DNA of 8,454 nucleotides from an uncultured Lachnoanaerobaculum sp. (GTDB taxonomy: Bacteria; Bacillota; Clostridia; Lachnospirales; Lachnospiraceae). Of the stretch, positions 1-6,414 are shown one piece after another (the stretch's first letter is position 1; each line of letters opens with the position of its first letter). The notes under the pieces are model-generated. The model was not told where the DNA came from. It saw only the letters and a list, made by a program, of their open reading frames with translations, and did not search any database. Where the stretch lies: contig CALISX010000015.1 in assembly GCA_938041725.1 (NCBI GenBank), positions 1-8,454 of the forward strand, in the 5' to 3' direction. A program made the translations under genes and the position numbers.

Positions 1-3000
1 AGTTCACCACTGGAGTAGCCGTGGGAATCTCTCCTGCAATCTGACCCCAGGTGTAATCATAGGGCTTATGGAGAGAAGCCGGTGCGGAAATAGAACCATT
101 GCTTCCTGATACAAAGTGGATATCATACCACTGAGAAGGATCTTCCACAAACTTGGCATAGAGTGTCAAGGGTGTGGCAGATGTTTCAAAGGTCTGGGTA
201 TCGGATACGGGCATGGTAGCCGCTGCATCCAGGTACCATCCGTCAAACATATAATAACGGTTGGGGGTAATGTCAGGAATATATCCCTCTGACTTTAACT
301 TGTTAAAGTTATAGGAATAGTCATTACCTGCCTGTGTTCCGTCATTCGCTAAGAAGCTGGTGGGCGCTCCGGCGGGAAGGGGATTAATACTTCCATTCTC
401 ATAGGGGGCGTTGGCCACAGCAAAGTTAATATCTCTCCACTTGGAGGGATCATGGCCCAATTTGTAATCTACTCTGCCACCGTTTCCGCTGCCAGGCATG
501 GTTCCGGAAATATTTCCAGCTGCATCCAGATTCACAAATCCCGGAGGTACGACATCTGCATTGCCATCATAAATATAGCCATACAGTTCGTTGTTAAGGC
601 CGTCATTGAAGGGAATGTTAACAGGTGAACTGGGGGTTACGGGATTGATCTTACTGATTAAGAGCTTTCCGCTTCCATAGTATCTCCTTACCACATTCAT
701 ACCGGCATCTGCCGTGTAAACATAGGTAATGGTAACATTCTGGTTGGGCATATAGCCTGCAAAGTTTCCGCTGGCCTGATCATTCTGCAAAAGAAGCTGT
801 GGGTAGTTGGTAAAGCCAACCGTATAGGGAGGCGTACCGGAATCCATTCCCTGTTCAATATTGAAATGATCATAGGAGTAACCTGTTACTGCACTGCTGG
901 GCATTGCACTGATGCTCTGCTCTGCTCTGCGGTTGGAGGTTACTGTAGGTGCTACCGTATTTCCGCCGCCATCCACATGCTTGACTGTGAAGACAAAGCT
1001 CTGGCTGGGATCCGGAGAATAGCGGTAAGTAAGCCGCACATTGGTGGCCGGCATGCTGGGAATATCCACATTTCCTGCGGCATCCGGACCAGCTGGTGCT
1101 GCAGAAGCCGGGGCAATTGCTGCTGTATTGTAGCGATAGCCTGGAATTGTCACCGGACTCTTTTGCACATGTTCAGTAATGATATGATTGCTGAACTCCT
1201 CACCGAAATTCAGTACCAAAGCCGGATTGGCATTCCGATAAACAGAACGTACCTCATAGGGTGTAGATCCCGGGTTCCACTTGGCAAACAATTTGGTAGT
1301 TGTACCGGAAAGAGCCTGGGACGGATTCGGATAGGAAGTGAAGGCCGCTCCCTCCACATCTCCTGTATCGAACTTATCGTTGTCATTGTTATCCGTATAG
1401 GTATACCACTTGTCAAAGACAAATCCGGATCGGGAGGTTTGAGGCAGTGACAGTACAGAAGCACCGGTGGTTACATTCTCTTCCTGAGGTGTAACAGCGC
1501 TTCCTCCCTGAGGGTCAAACTTATATGTAACCACATTGCGGGCATATTGAATCACAATGTCCACATTGGAGTTTGGCAGAGTACCGGTAATATTTCCGTA
1601 GGTGCCTGCTGTCCTGTCCCCCACATCAACTTTGTTGTCCGGGTCTCCTGTCTTCGTAACTGTAGCTACCACATGACCAGTATAAACAGGAGCCACATAG
1701 TTCAAAACAGCTCCCGGTGCTAACGTGGCAGTGATAGGATTGCTTGCAGGGGGCGGAGGTGTAAATGCTGATAAGGGAATGGTACTGCCATATTCATCCA
1801 TATAGGAAATAGACAGATCCCGCATATCCACACGGATATAGGCTGCATTTGCCACCTGGTTTCCGCCGGCGGTAGCCGGTGAGGAAGGATCTCCCCCCTG
1901 TATATTCTGACCGGAAAGGTCTGCCGTAAAATTGGAGGAGGCAAAGGGAACGGCCATGTTTGGATCCGTTCTGTCATAATCCGCAACCAGCGTTCCCATA
2001 GTGGATGTAGTGGGCAGATTCTGTGCCTGAACGCCAATCTTTCCGCTGAAGGATTTTCCATTCTCCACCCACAGATAATTGGTCTTCAGATCCACATTGG
2101 CCTGGGAAGTAGGCTGCCCTGTGATCCGGTTATCCTGGACACTGATGTCTCCGTTAATAACAATGGGATGGGCTGCACCAGAGGAAACAATAATCGCTGT
2201 TCCGCTCTTGGACTCATTACCAGTAATGGCAGAGGGATCATTTCCTGCCTGATCCAGTCTCAAAACAGCAGAACCGGAGATATCCGCTACTGCTGCAGCA
2301 TTGTCTGTCACCACCTTGTTGTTGGTGATTTGCACTTTCTGCTTTACAATCACAGTACCGACATCGGCCTTAATGGCAGGATCCGTCGCATCCACATTCT
2401 GGCCGTCCACATTCACATCCAAAAAGGTCAGTCTGGAATCGCCGTCTGCTCCTGTTGCTCCTGTTACCTGGAATAAGGGACCGGTATAGCCTGCAGCCCG
2501 CTTAATAGTAAATGTGGATCCGTTTACCGTGGCCGGTTTATCAGACCATACTCCTGAGGCACTGTAATTAGGACCATTTGCCACTGCAGTAAAGTCAGCA
2601 GACTGAATGGTGACATCCAATCCTGCTGGGATTTTAATGGGAGCACTTAATTCCATATCCGCCTGCAGATACACATAGCCCTTGGAAATGGTAGTGCCCA
2701 CCTTCCGCAGGGTGTCCATCTTATCAATGGCTGCCTGAATGGAGTTAATGGGGGTTCCCATAAAGCCTGCTGTAAAGGTTGAAGGAGCCACACCATTACC
2801 ATTTGGCGGTGGGGGTGACACATAGTACACCTGGGGCTTAATGGCAATGGCAAAGGTAGACGTTTTGGTCTCATGGCCTTCCAGGTTAAAATATGCTGAA
2901 AATCCTGCTGCAGAGTCTCCTGCGTTAATGTAACCTGGTTTACTTTGCGAGAAAATCCACGTCCGATGGTTGATAGATAACTCTTGTGACCATACACCAA

Positions 3001-3964
3001 GTCTTACCCTATTTTCACTAGGGTCAGCATCATTTCTTTTTTGCATGCCGGCACCGCCCTTACCTTCAGTAATTACATCAAATACGGCAAAAGATGTAGA
3101 ATTACTGCTAGCATTTCTAGTGCTACCTGAACCTGTGTAACCATCACTTTGGAAATGCATACCCTCAAAGGGGGCATTGGGGTTTCCATGGGATGTGAAG
3201 AATACGGGTACCGCATCCAGACCTCCCAACTGTGTATCAGTTTCATTTCCTACAATAAAGTCCACCGTGTTTCCCGTCGTATTATGTACAGTATATTGTA
3301 CCAGAATATACTGTCCGTCATCCGACGCCTTCACTTCCTGTCTTAATTCTACAGAACCGATGGTATGCACCGCACCGTTGATTTCACTAGTTGTGTTAAA
3401 CAGCAGTTGAGGAGAAATTGTAGGAGCAGATGCTGCTGTAGGCTGCGCCCCAGTCCAAGAGGTTACCTTGGGATCGACCGTACTTCCACTTTCATACAAC
3501 TGAAAGTTTCCATTACCGGACTTATCTGCATTGGCAATATACTGTGGCTTTCCAAAGGCATAATACCCGTGCCACCAGCTAGAAGTAAAGCCTGTCTTTA
3601 AATAGGGGATTCCAGGTGCTCCTGATACATTACTGTTCAAGTATCCCTTATTATTATTGTTCCGGTCATTGGCACTTAGGACACCAGCCAGGTTGAAAGT
3701 AGTGGTATTACCACCGGGACCACCATCGGATCCTGTTCTTCCTGTTGCATTACCGTAGGCATAGGCTGTAGTATCGGAAGATCCGTAGGAATAACCACTT
3801 TCAACTCCGATTCCATTGGGCCCTGCTGACGGCGTATTTAACGCATTATTGGGCTGCAGCGTCGCAGCCCTCGCCTCCATAGGCGGCAGCCCGGTGGCCA
3901 CCATGGCAAGAGTCAGCAGACCTGCTGTAGCTTGCTTAACCTTGTTTAAAGTACTTTTTTTCAT
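1..3964 (-). CDS. Giant secreted surface protein with beta-helix, MucBP-like and InlB-like repeats (partial, 3' end missing)
   Basis: I read this frame codon by codon from the ATG at 3964 to the left edge and found no stop: at least 1321 codons. The start has AGGAGG at 3968-3973, and a signal peptide follows (MKKSTLNK, hydrophobic stretch, likely cleavage after A-R-A at residue 33). Residues 34-380 are Gly/Asn/Ser-rich; about 205-285 contains a beta-sandwich-like segment (VELRQEVK, YILVQYTVHN) that I cannot name. A PPPP linker (384-387) precedes a probable pectin-lyase-like beta-helix (about 408-620, beginning IQAAIDKM, with YVYLQADMEL and IKIPAGLDVTI). A second PPPP sits at 736-739. InlB B-repeat-like modules lie at about 813-897 and 1177-1274 (FDGWYLD, LTLYAKF), and a third begins near 1279. 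MucBP-like modules end near 810, 984, 1082 (VFTVKHVDGGG at about 990) and 1165. DPS(Q/K) linkers occur at 985, 1172 and 1275. Role inferred: cell-surface adhesin or matrix protein, second gene of an operon. Its anchor, if any, is outside the window. Confidence 0.88.
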   Translation of the reverse strand, partial: MKKSTLNKVKQATAGLLTLAMVATGLPPMEARAATLQPNNALNTPSAGPNGIGVESGYSYGSSDTTAYAYGNATGRTGSDGGPGGNTTTFNLAGVLSANDRNNNNKGYLNSNVSGAPGIPYLKTGFTSSWWHGYYAFGKPQYIANADKSGNGNFQLYESGSTVDPKVTSWTGAQPTAASAPTISPQLLFNTTSEINGAVHTIGSVELRQEVKASDDGQYILVQYTVHNTTGNTVDFIVGNETDTQLGGLDAVPVFFTSHGNPNAPFEGMHFQSDGYTGSGSTRNASSNSTSFAVFDVITEGKGGAGMQKRNDADPSENRVRLGVWSQELSINHRTWIFSQSKPGYINAGDSAAGFSAYFNLEGHETKTSTFAIAIKPQVYYVSPPPPNGNGVAPSTFTAGFMGTPINSIQAAIDKMDTLRKVGTTISKGYVYLQADMELSAPIKIPAGLDVTIQSADFTAVANGPNYSASGVWSDKPATVNGSTFTIKRAAGYTGPLFQVTGATGADGDSRLTFLDVNVDGQNVDATDPAIKADVGTVIVKQKVQITNNKVVTDNAAAVADISGSAVLRLDQAGNDPSAITGNESKSGTAIIVSSGAAHPIVINGDISVQDNRITGQPTSQANVDLKTNYLWVENGKSFSGKIGVQAQNLPTTSTMGTLVADYDRTDPNMAVPFASSNFTADLSGQNIQGGDPSSPATAGGNQVANAAYIRVDMRDLSISYMDEYGSTIPLSAFTPPPPASNPITATLAPGAVLNYVAPVYTGHVVATVTKTGDPDNKVDVGDRTAGTYGNITGTLPNSNVDIVIQYARNVVTYKFDPQGGSAVTPQEENVTTGASVLSLPQTSRSGFVFDKWYTYTDNNDNDKFDTGDVEGAAFTSYPNPSQALSGTTTKLFAKWNPGSTPYEVRSVYRNANPALVLNFGEEFSNHIITEHVQKSPVTIPGYRYNTAAIAPASAAPAGPDAAGNVDIPSMPATNVRLTYRYSPDPSQSFVFTVKHVDGGGNTVAPTVTSNRRAEQSISAMPSSAVTGYSYDHFNIEQGMDSGTPPYTVGFTNYPQLLLQNDQASGNFAGYMPNQNVTITYVYTADAGMNVVRRYYGSGKLLISKINPVTPSSPVNIPFNDGLNNELYGYIYDGNADVVPPGFVNLDAAGNISGTMPGSGNGGRVDYKLGHDPSKWRDINFAVANAPYENGSINPLPAGAPTSFLANDGTQAGNDYSYNFNKLKSEGYIPDITPNRYYMFDGWYLDAAATMPVSDTQTFETSATPLTLYAKFVEDPSQWYDIHFVSGSNGSISAPASLHKPYDYTWGQIAGEIPTATPVVN

Positions 3965-3967
3965 TTT

Positions 3968-3992
3968 CCTCCTCTAACCTTTACTCGTAAAG
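3968..3992 (-). promoter_or_regulatory. Ribosome binding site and stop-codon hairpin at the surface-operon gene junction
   Basis: The 16-bp gap between the two surface genes holds a purine-rich Shine-Dalgarno stretch (AGAGGAGG, 3968-3975) placed 3-6 nt before the ATG at 3964. Next to it, 3979-3992 is an inverted repeat (CTTTAC / GTAAAG, 2-nt centre) that includes the upstream gene's TAA stop. Ribosomes finishing the first gene would melt it, so translational coupling is a reasonable inference. The hairpin is too small to serve as a terminator and has no U-tract. Confidence 0.55.
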
Positions 3993-5606
3993 TACAAAAT
4001 CGCTGCTCAGGTTATTGGTTCCGTCTGTGGCGTAGGTAATCTCAGCGCCCCATCTGTCACTACGACTTGCGCTGGAATCGTAATGATAGAATCTGCCGTT
4101 TTTCTGCTTCGGCTTGTCGCTGTCAGATACCCTTGCCAGGAACCTGGAGTTTTGAACGATGACCCAGTTATCTTCCCCGTCCTTAAGGATCTTGGTTCCG
4201 GTAACGATCTTTCCGTTTTTGTCTACAACAATGTAGGAGTTGGTGCTGAGCGCACTGGCTCTGGCATCTCTAACGATACCATAACCCAAGGAGCCATCCG
4301 CATCCAGACGCAGTCCGTTGAAATAGAACTTGTCCTTGTAACGAGTGAGCTTGCCCCCATTTCCAATGGCCTTGCCATTTTCCTTGAAGCCAAACACAAC
4401 CTCTTCTCCACGGATATTTACCTTCACCTCACCGGTGATCATAGAGCCGTCGTTTAACTCGTCTGTTCCGAACAGATACAATGTTCCCCTGTCAATTGCA
4501 GGGATGGGGGATTTGTCCACATCCATCAGCCAGTCATCTTTGGTCCACTCATCCACATCGAATTTAATGCCGAAGCGGTTGTTTTCCATCATGATGACAA
4601 AGCCGGTCTGCATACGGCCGATCTTATCGAAAGAATATTTACGGCCTAAAACAGTGGCGATCTTGTCCTTGATCACAGCACCGTCGGACTTGGTTCTAAA
4701 CCAGCTGTACTCTCCAGTGTCGTAGTCCTCCTCGCTCATTCCCTGGTTGGGAACGGTGAAGGTCCAGTAATCACTGGGAAGATGTCCGTCGTTATCCTGT
4801 GAACCGTACTTTATTTCCGCTTTGCTGTTGCTTGGTGTTGCATTCCGTGTAGCCACGGAAAGCTGCGGGATCATTACGCCGTTCTCGTCAAAAAGATACT
4901 TCTGTCCGTTGATCTCCTTTTGCTTGGAGTTGTCCCCGGGCTTGGCATACATCTTCTTGCCGTTTTCGTCGAAATAAAGCCACATTTGCTCATACTCGCG
5001 GTAGTTTCTCTGTGCAAGCTCAGAGTACAGATTTGCCTCTCCCACTGCCTCATACTGCACCCACTGGGCGGCATACATAGCGCCGTCCGGGCCAAAGTAA
5101 TAGGTGGCATCTCTAAAGGGATATTCGGTGTCAGCGTCTACAACATTTCCATCGCTACCAACGTATCCAGTGATCATTACGCCGTTGTCATCAAAAAGAT
5201 AGCGCTTTCCGTCTATCTCTCTTGTGTAAACTCTGTCCTCCTTTCCCTTATAAGCACGTCCATCCTCGCCGAAATAGTACCAGCTGCTTCCCTTCTCTTC
5301 GTTATCCGAGGCCACCTCTTTCCATTGAGATGCAGCCATCCTTCCGCTGCTATCCACGTAATAGGTACCCTTGTCCGTATCGAAGATCTGATCTGTGAGC
5401 ATGGTCCCGTCGCTGCCTAGATAATACCAGGCATCACCGGACATTCGCCAAGTATCTGAGACTGCACTGCCTGCTTTGTCCAAGTACCTCCAACTGCCGG
5501 AGGAGTTATCCCATCCTTCTGCTTTCGCCGTCAGGGGGGACATACCCAGAAAAAGCAGTAACATGGCAAAAACACCCAGTGATTTTGCCAGGTTCCTTTT
5601 TCTCAT
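3981..5606 (-). CDS. Secreted cell-wall-binding repeat protein without a catalytic domain
   Basis: 541 residues from the ATG at 5606, preceded by AGGAGG (5613-5618, 6-nt gap). The signal peptide is RKRNLAK, then a Leu/Phe-rich core, with cleavage likely after A-K-A (residue 29). The mature part is a chain of short wall-binding (choline/glucan-binding, CW_binding_1-like) repeats of the form W/Y-Y-F/L-x-x-D/N-G-x-M. Clear units lie at about 37-53, 57-74 (AWYYLGSDGTML), 79-95, 106-122, 131-149 (KRYLFDDNGVMITGYV), 166-183, 206-222 and 232-246. More divergent ones lie at about 300-316, 320-337, 374-392, 425-445, 456-471 and 479-493. Residues 247-299 are a polar, Asn/Ser-rich spacer. I see no amidase, lysozyme, NlpC/P60 or peptidase motif, so names such as 'amidase' that pipelines give to repeat-bearing proteins would mislead. 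It probably sits on the wall or a polysaccharide. First gene of the two-gene operon; the partner begins 16 bp after its stop. Confidence 0.9.
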   Translation of the reverse strand: MRKRNLAKSLGVFAMLLLFLGMSPLTAKAEGWDNSSGSWRYLDKAGSAVSDTWRMSGDAWYYLGSDGTMLTDQIFDTDKGTYYVDSSGRMAASQWKEVASDNEEKGSSWYYFGEDGRAYKGKEDRVYTREIDGKRYLFDDNGVMITGYVGSDGNVVDADTEYPFRDATYYFGPDGAMYAAQWVQYEAVGEANLYSELAQRNYREYEQMWLYFDENGKKMYAKPGDNSKQKEINGQKYLFDENGVMIPQLSVATRNATPSNSKAEIKYGSQDNDGHLPSDYWTFTVPNQGMSEEDYDTGEYSWFRTKSDGAVIKDKIATVLGRKYSFDKIGRMQTGFVIMMENNRFGIKFDVDEWTKDDWLMDVDKSPIPAIDRGTLYLFGTDELNDGSMITGEVKVNIRGEEVVFGFKENGKAIGNGGKLTRYKDKFYFNGLRLDADGSLGYGIVRDARASALSTNSYIVVDKNGKIVTGTKILKDGEDNWVIVQNSRFLARVSDSDKPKQKNGRFYHYDSSASRSDRWGAEITYATDGTNNLSSDFVLYE

Positions 5607-5630
5607 AAAATACCTCCTTTTTACGAGATT

Positions 5631-5668
5631 TCAATCTGCCCGAAGCAGCTGCTGCCCGGGCAGATTGA
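5631..5668 (-). repeat. Perfect 12-bp inverted repeat with self-complementary loop, upstream of the operon RBS
   Basis: TCAATCTGCCCG at 5631-5642 is exactly complementary to 5657-5668, with a 14-nt loop. The loop includes the palindrome AGCAGCTGCT (5644-5653), and a further palindrome CTGCCCGGGCAG (5652-5663) overlaps loop and right arm, so alternative folds compete. The right-hand edge in transcript terms is 12 nt upstream of the AGGAGG site. No U-tract follows on either strand, so it is not a standard terminator. Confidence 0.7.
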
Positions 5669-5676
5669 TGCTATAT

Positions 5677-5700
5677 TACACAGCCAAAATGGCCTGTGTA
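5677..5700 (-). repeat. Inverted repeat in leader (7 bp + 3 bp stem, one bulge)
   Basis: TACACAG (5677-5683) pairs with CTGTGTA (5694-5700). Inside, CCA (5684-5686) pairs with TGG (5690-5692), leaving one bulged base (5693) and a 3-nt loop. It lies between the 12-bp hairpin and the next stem. It could act as an RNA hairpin or as a DNA operator; the sequence does not decide between them. Confidence 0.5.
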
Positions 5701-5712
5701 CGAAGGTAAACA

Positions 5713-5743
5713 GGCAAGAAAAAGCGTCTCCCCTTTCCCTGCC
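5713..5743 (-). repeat. Long RNA-type hairpin in leader (12 pairs with G-U wobbles)
   Basis: On the minus-strand transcript GGCAGGGAAAGG (5743-5732) can pair with CTTTTTCTTGCC (5724-5713) over 12 positions around a 7-nt loop. Three of the pairs are G-U wobbles. G-U pairs form only when the minus strand is transcribed (the plus strand would have A-C mismatches there), which favours an RNA structure of this operon's leader over a DNA palindrome. Confidence 0.5.
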
Positions 5744-5773
5744 GGGTGCAGAACCGGAACCCCCGTTCCACCC
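5744..5773 (-). repeat. Branched inverted repeat at the distal end of the structured leader
   Basis: An inner stem GGAAC (5756-5760) / GTTCC (5765-5769) has a CCCC loop. An outer stem GGGTG (5744-5748) / CACCC (5769-5773) can form around it, sharing one base with the inner one. The stem directly abuts the next hairpin (5713-5743). A related GGAACGGG...TTC string occurs again on the same strand at 5846-5856. Confidence 0.4.
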
Positions 5774-6012
5774 CTGATGTGTCCGTCTCTGCTGTCAACT
5801 GTTGATCCTATTGCTATTGCATATAAAAAAAGCCAAAAATAGTGAGAACCCGTTCCAATAAAAATGAACACGAAGTCAAGTATCCTGTCTACAATACTAC
5901 CTTAAACACTGCTCTTCTTCTAAAAAAATTCTCATATTTCTGACTCTCTGGATTACCACTTAAACCTATATCTAAAAACTCTAACTCTAACTAACATTGC
6001 GTCTTTAACCAC

Positions 6013-6041
6013 ATCTTAATGGAAAATAAGATTCTTGTCAA
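6013..6041 (-). promoter_or_regulatory. Sigma-A type promoter of the surface-protein operon
   Basis: On the minus strand there is a perfect -35 box TTGACA (6041-6036), a 17-nt spacer and a -10 box TAAGAT (6018-6013). A TTTCGAAA palindrome (6043-6050) sits directly upstream of the -35 box and could be part of an operator. This is the best promoter match upstream of the operon; it would start transcription near 6006. Confidence 0.6.
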
Positions 6042-6095
6042 CTTTCGAAATCTTTACAGTACAAAATTTTAAGGATTATGAAAGATACAGGTTTT

Positions 6096-6125
6096 TTGCA
6101 CCTTTTCCCAGATGTACCTTATATT
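6096..6125 (+). promoter_or_regulatory. Possible promoter facing the 29-codon ORF
   Basis: TTGCAC (6096-6101), an 18-nt spacer and TATATT (6120-6125) form a moderate sigma-A match. It diverges from the minus-strand operon promoter, with about 55 bp between the two -35 boxes. Downstream, 6153-6184 holds two overlapping short inverted repeats (AGCGG/CCGCT and AGCAAG/CTTGCT). What it would drive is uncertain, since the ORF that follows looks degenerate. Confidence 0.35.
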
Positions 6126-6217
6126 TTTTACGTTTTTATGACACTTTCTTACAGCGGTAAAGCAAGCCCGCTGGTATTCTTGCTCTCCCAGGTATAATTA
6201 AAAGTATTAAAATTATT

Positions 6218-6307
6218 ATGGATGGTCTGAAATATACTGCACAACAGGCTATGGACCTTTTAAACATCCCGGACAAAGACCCCTCCCGGTATATGGAAAA
6301 ATTGTAG
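6218..6307 (+). pseudogene. 29-codon ORF, probable C-terminal remnant of a lost gene
   Basis: ATG at 6218 to TAG at 6305-6307 encodes a compact peptide containing KYTAQQAMDLLNIP and ending RYMEKL. There is no Shine-Dalgarno in front of the ATG, and the frame stays open upstream only to a TAA at 6158, so nothing supports a functional start. From memory, this kind of tail (helix, QAMDxLxIP, then xYxxxL) resembles the C-terminus of some clostridial Rpn/PD-(D/E)XK 'transposase-nuclease' family proteins; that link is inference and I see no nuclease core. Alternatives are a real small protein or chance coding. Confidence 0.35.
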
Positions 6308-6325
6308 TCCTTACATCAATAGCAG

Positions 6326-6353
6326 TTGAAAAAAGTCCAAAGCTATGTATAAT
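6326..6353 (+). promoter_or_regulatory. Strong promoter of the lipoprotein gene
   Basis: TTGAAA (6326-6331), a 16-nt spacer and a perfect TATAAT (6348-6353). The start of transcription would fall near 6360, giving a leader of about 55 nt to the TTG start at 6415. Confidence 0.65.
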
Positions 6354-6379
6354 TCTCTCAGTAACTCGTTCACAATCAC

Positions 6380-6408
6380 CGGGGCCTTTTGCCCCGCCCA
6401 TGGGAGGA
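6380..6408 (+). promoter_or_regulatory. 5' UTR hairpin and Shine-Dalgarno of the lipoprotein gene
   Basis: CGGGGC (6380-6385) and GCCCCG (6391-6396) form a 6-bp GC stem with a 5-nt loop. Immediately after, CCCATGGG (6397-6404) is a palindrome whose right half is part of the Shine-Dalgarno GGGAGGA (6402-6408). The SD lies 6 nt before the TTG at 6415, which decides that start. The nearby CCC could compete for the SD and dampen initiation. Confidence 0.5.
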
Positions 6409-6414
6409 TTATCA

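Larger units (their letters stand above)
5607..6006 (-). promoter_or_regulatory. Long 5' leader of the surface-protein operon (candidate structured RNA)
   Basis: The promoter at 6013-6041 predicts a transcript start near 6006, giving about 400 untranslated bases before the ATG at 5606. The distal half (about 5820-6006) is AT-rich. The proximal part (5631-5773) is an almost unbroken row of four inverted repeats, listed separately. An uncharged A-rich stretch and the Shine-Dalgarno follow the last hairpin. I do not recognise a known riboswitch class. No stem is followed by a U-run, so attenuation by intrinsic termination is not evident; control of translation, RNA stability or RNA-binding-protein sites would fit equally well. 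Confidence 0.45.

Noticed and set aside
866..1450. 194-codon open frame on the plus strand, and similar ones at 2168-2476 and 3149-3346
   Set aside because: They lie in the codon-aligned antisense of the giant surface gene, are Cys/Ile-rich with no recognisable domain, and have no ribosome binding sites.
1..3964. Frameshift or stop inside the giant gene, since no single complete ORF appears there
   Set aside because: Reading the frame from 3964 to the edge shows no stop codon. The gene is intact as far as seen and simply leaves the window.
5631..5668. Intrinsic terminator
   Set aside because: The stem is strong, but neither strand has a following run of T.
5700..5760. Cyclic-di-GMP riboswitch, considered because GC-rich leaders of adhesin genes often carry one
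   Set aside because: The conserved GEMM-I segments (such as the GCAAAGCC-type junction and tetraloop receptor) are not present on either strand.
5765..5773. T-box-like core GGGTGGAAC in the operon leader (minus strand)
   Set aside because: The next bases differ from the T-box consensus, no specifier-loop region or terminator with U-tract is evident, and the downstream genes are surface proteins rather than tRNA-charging or amino-acid genes.
5671..5871. 66-codon minus-strand ORF with a hydrophobic N-terminus in the operon leader
   Set aside because: It needs a GTG start with no well-placed SD, and its second half is the hairpin series. RNA structure explains the sequence better.
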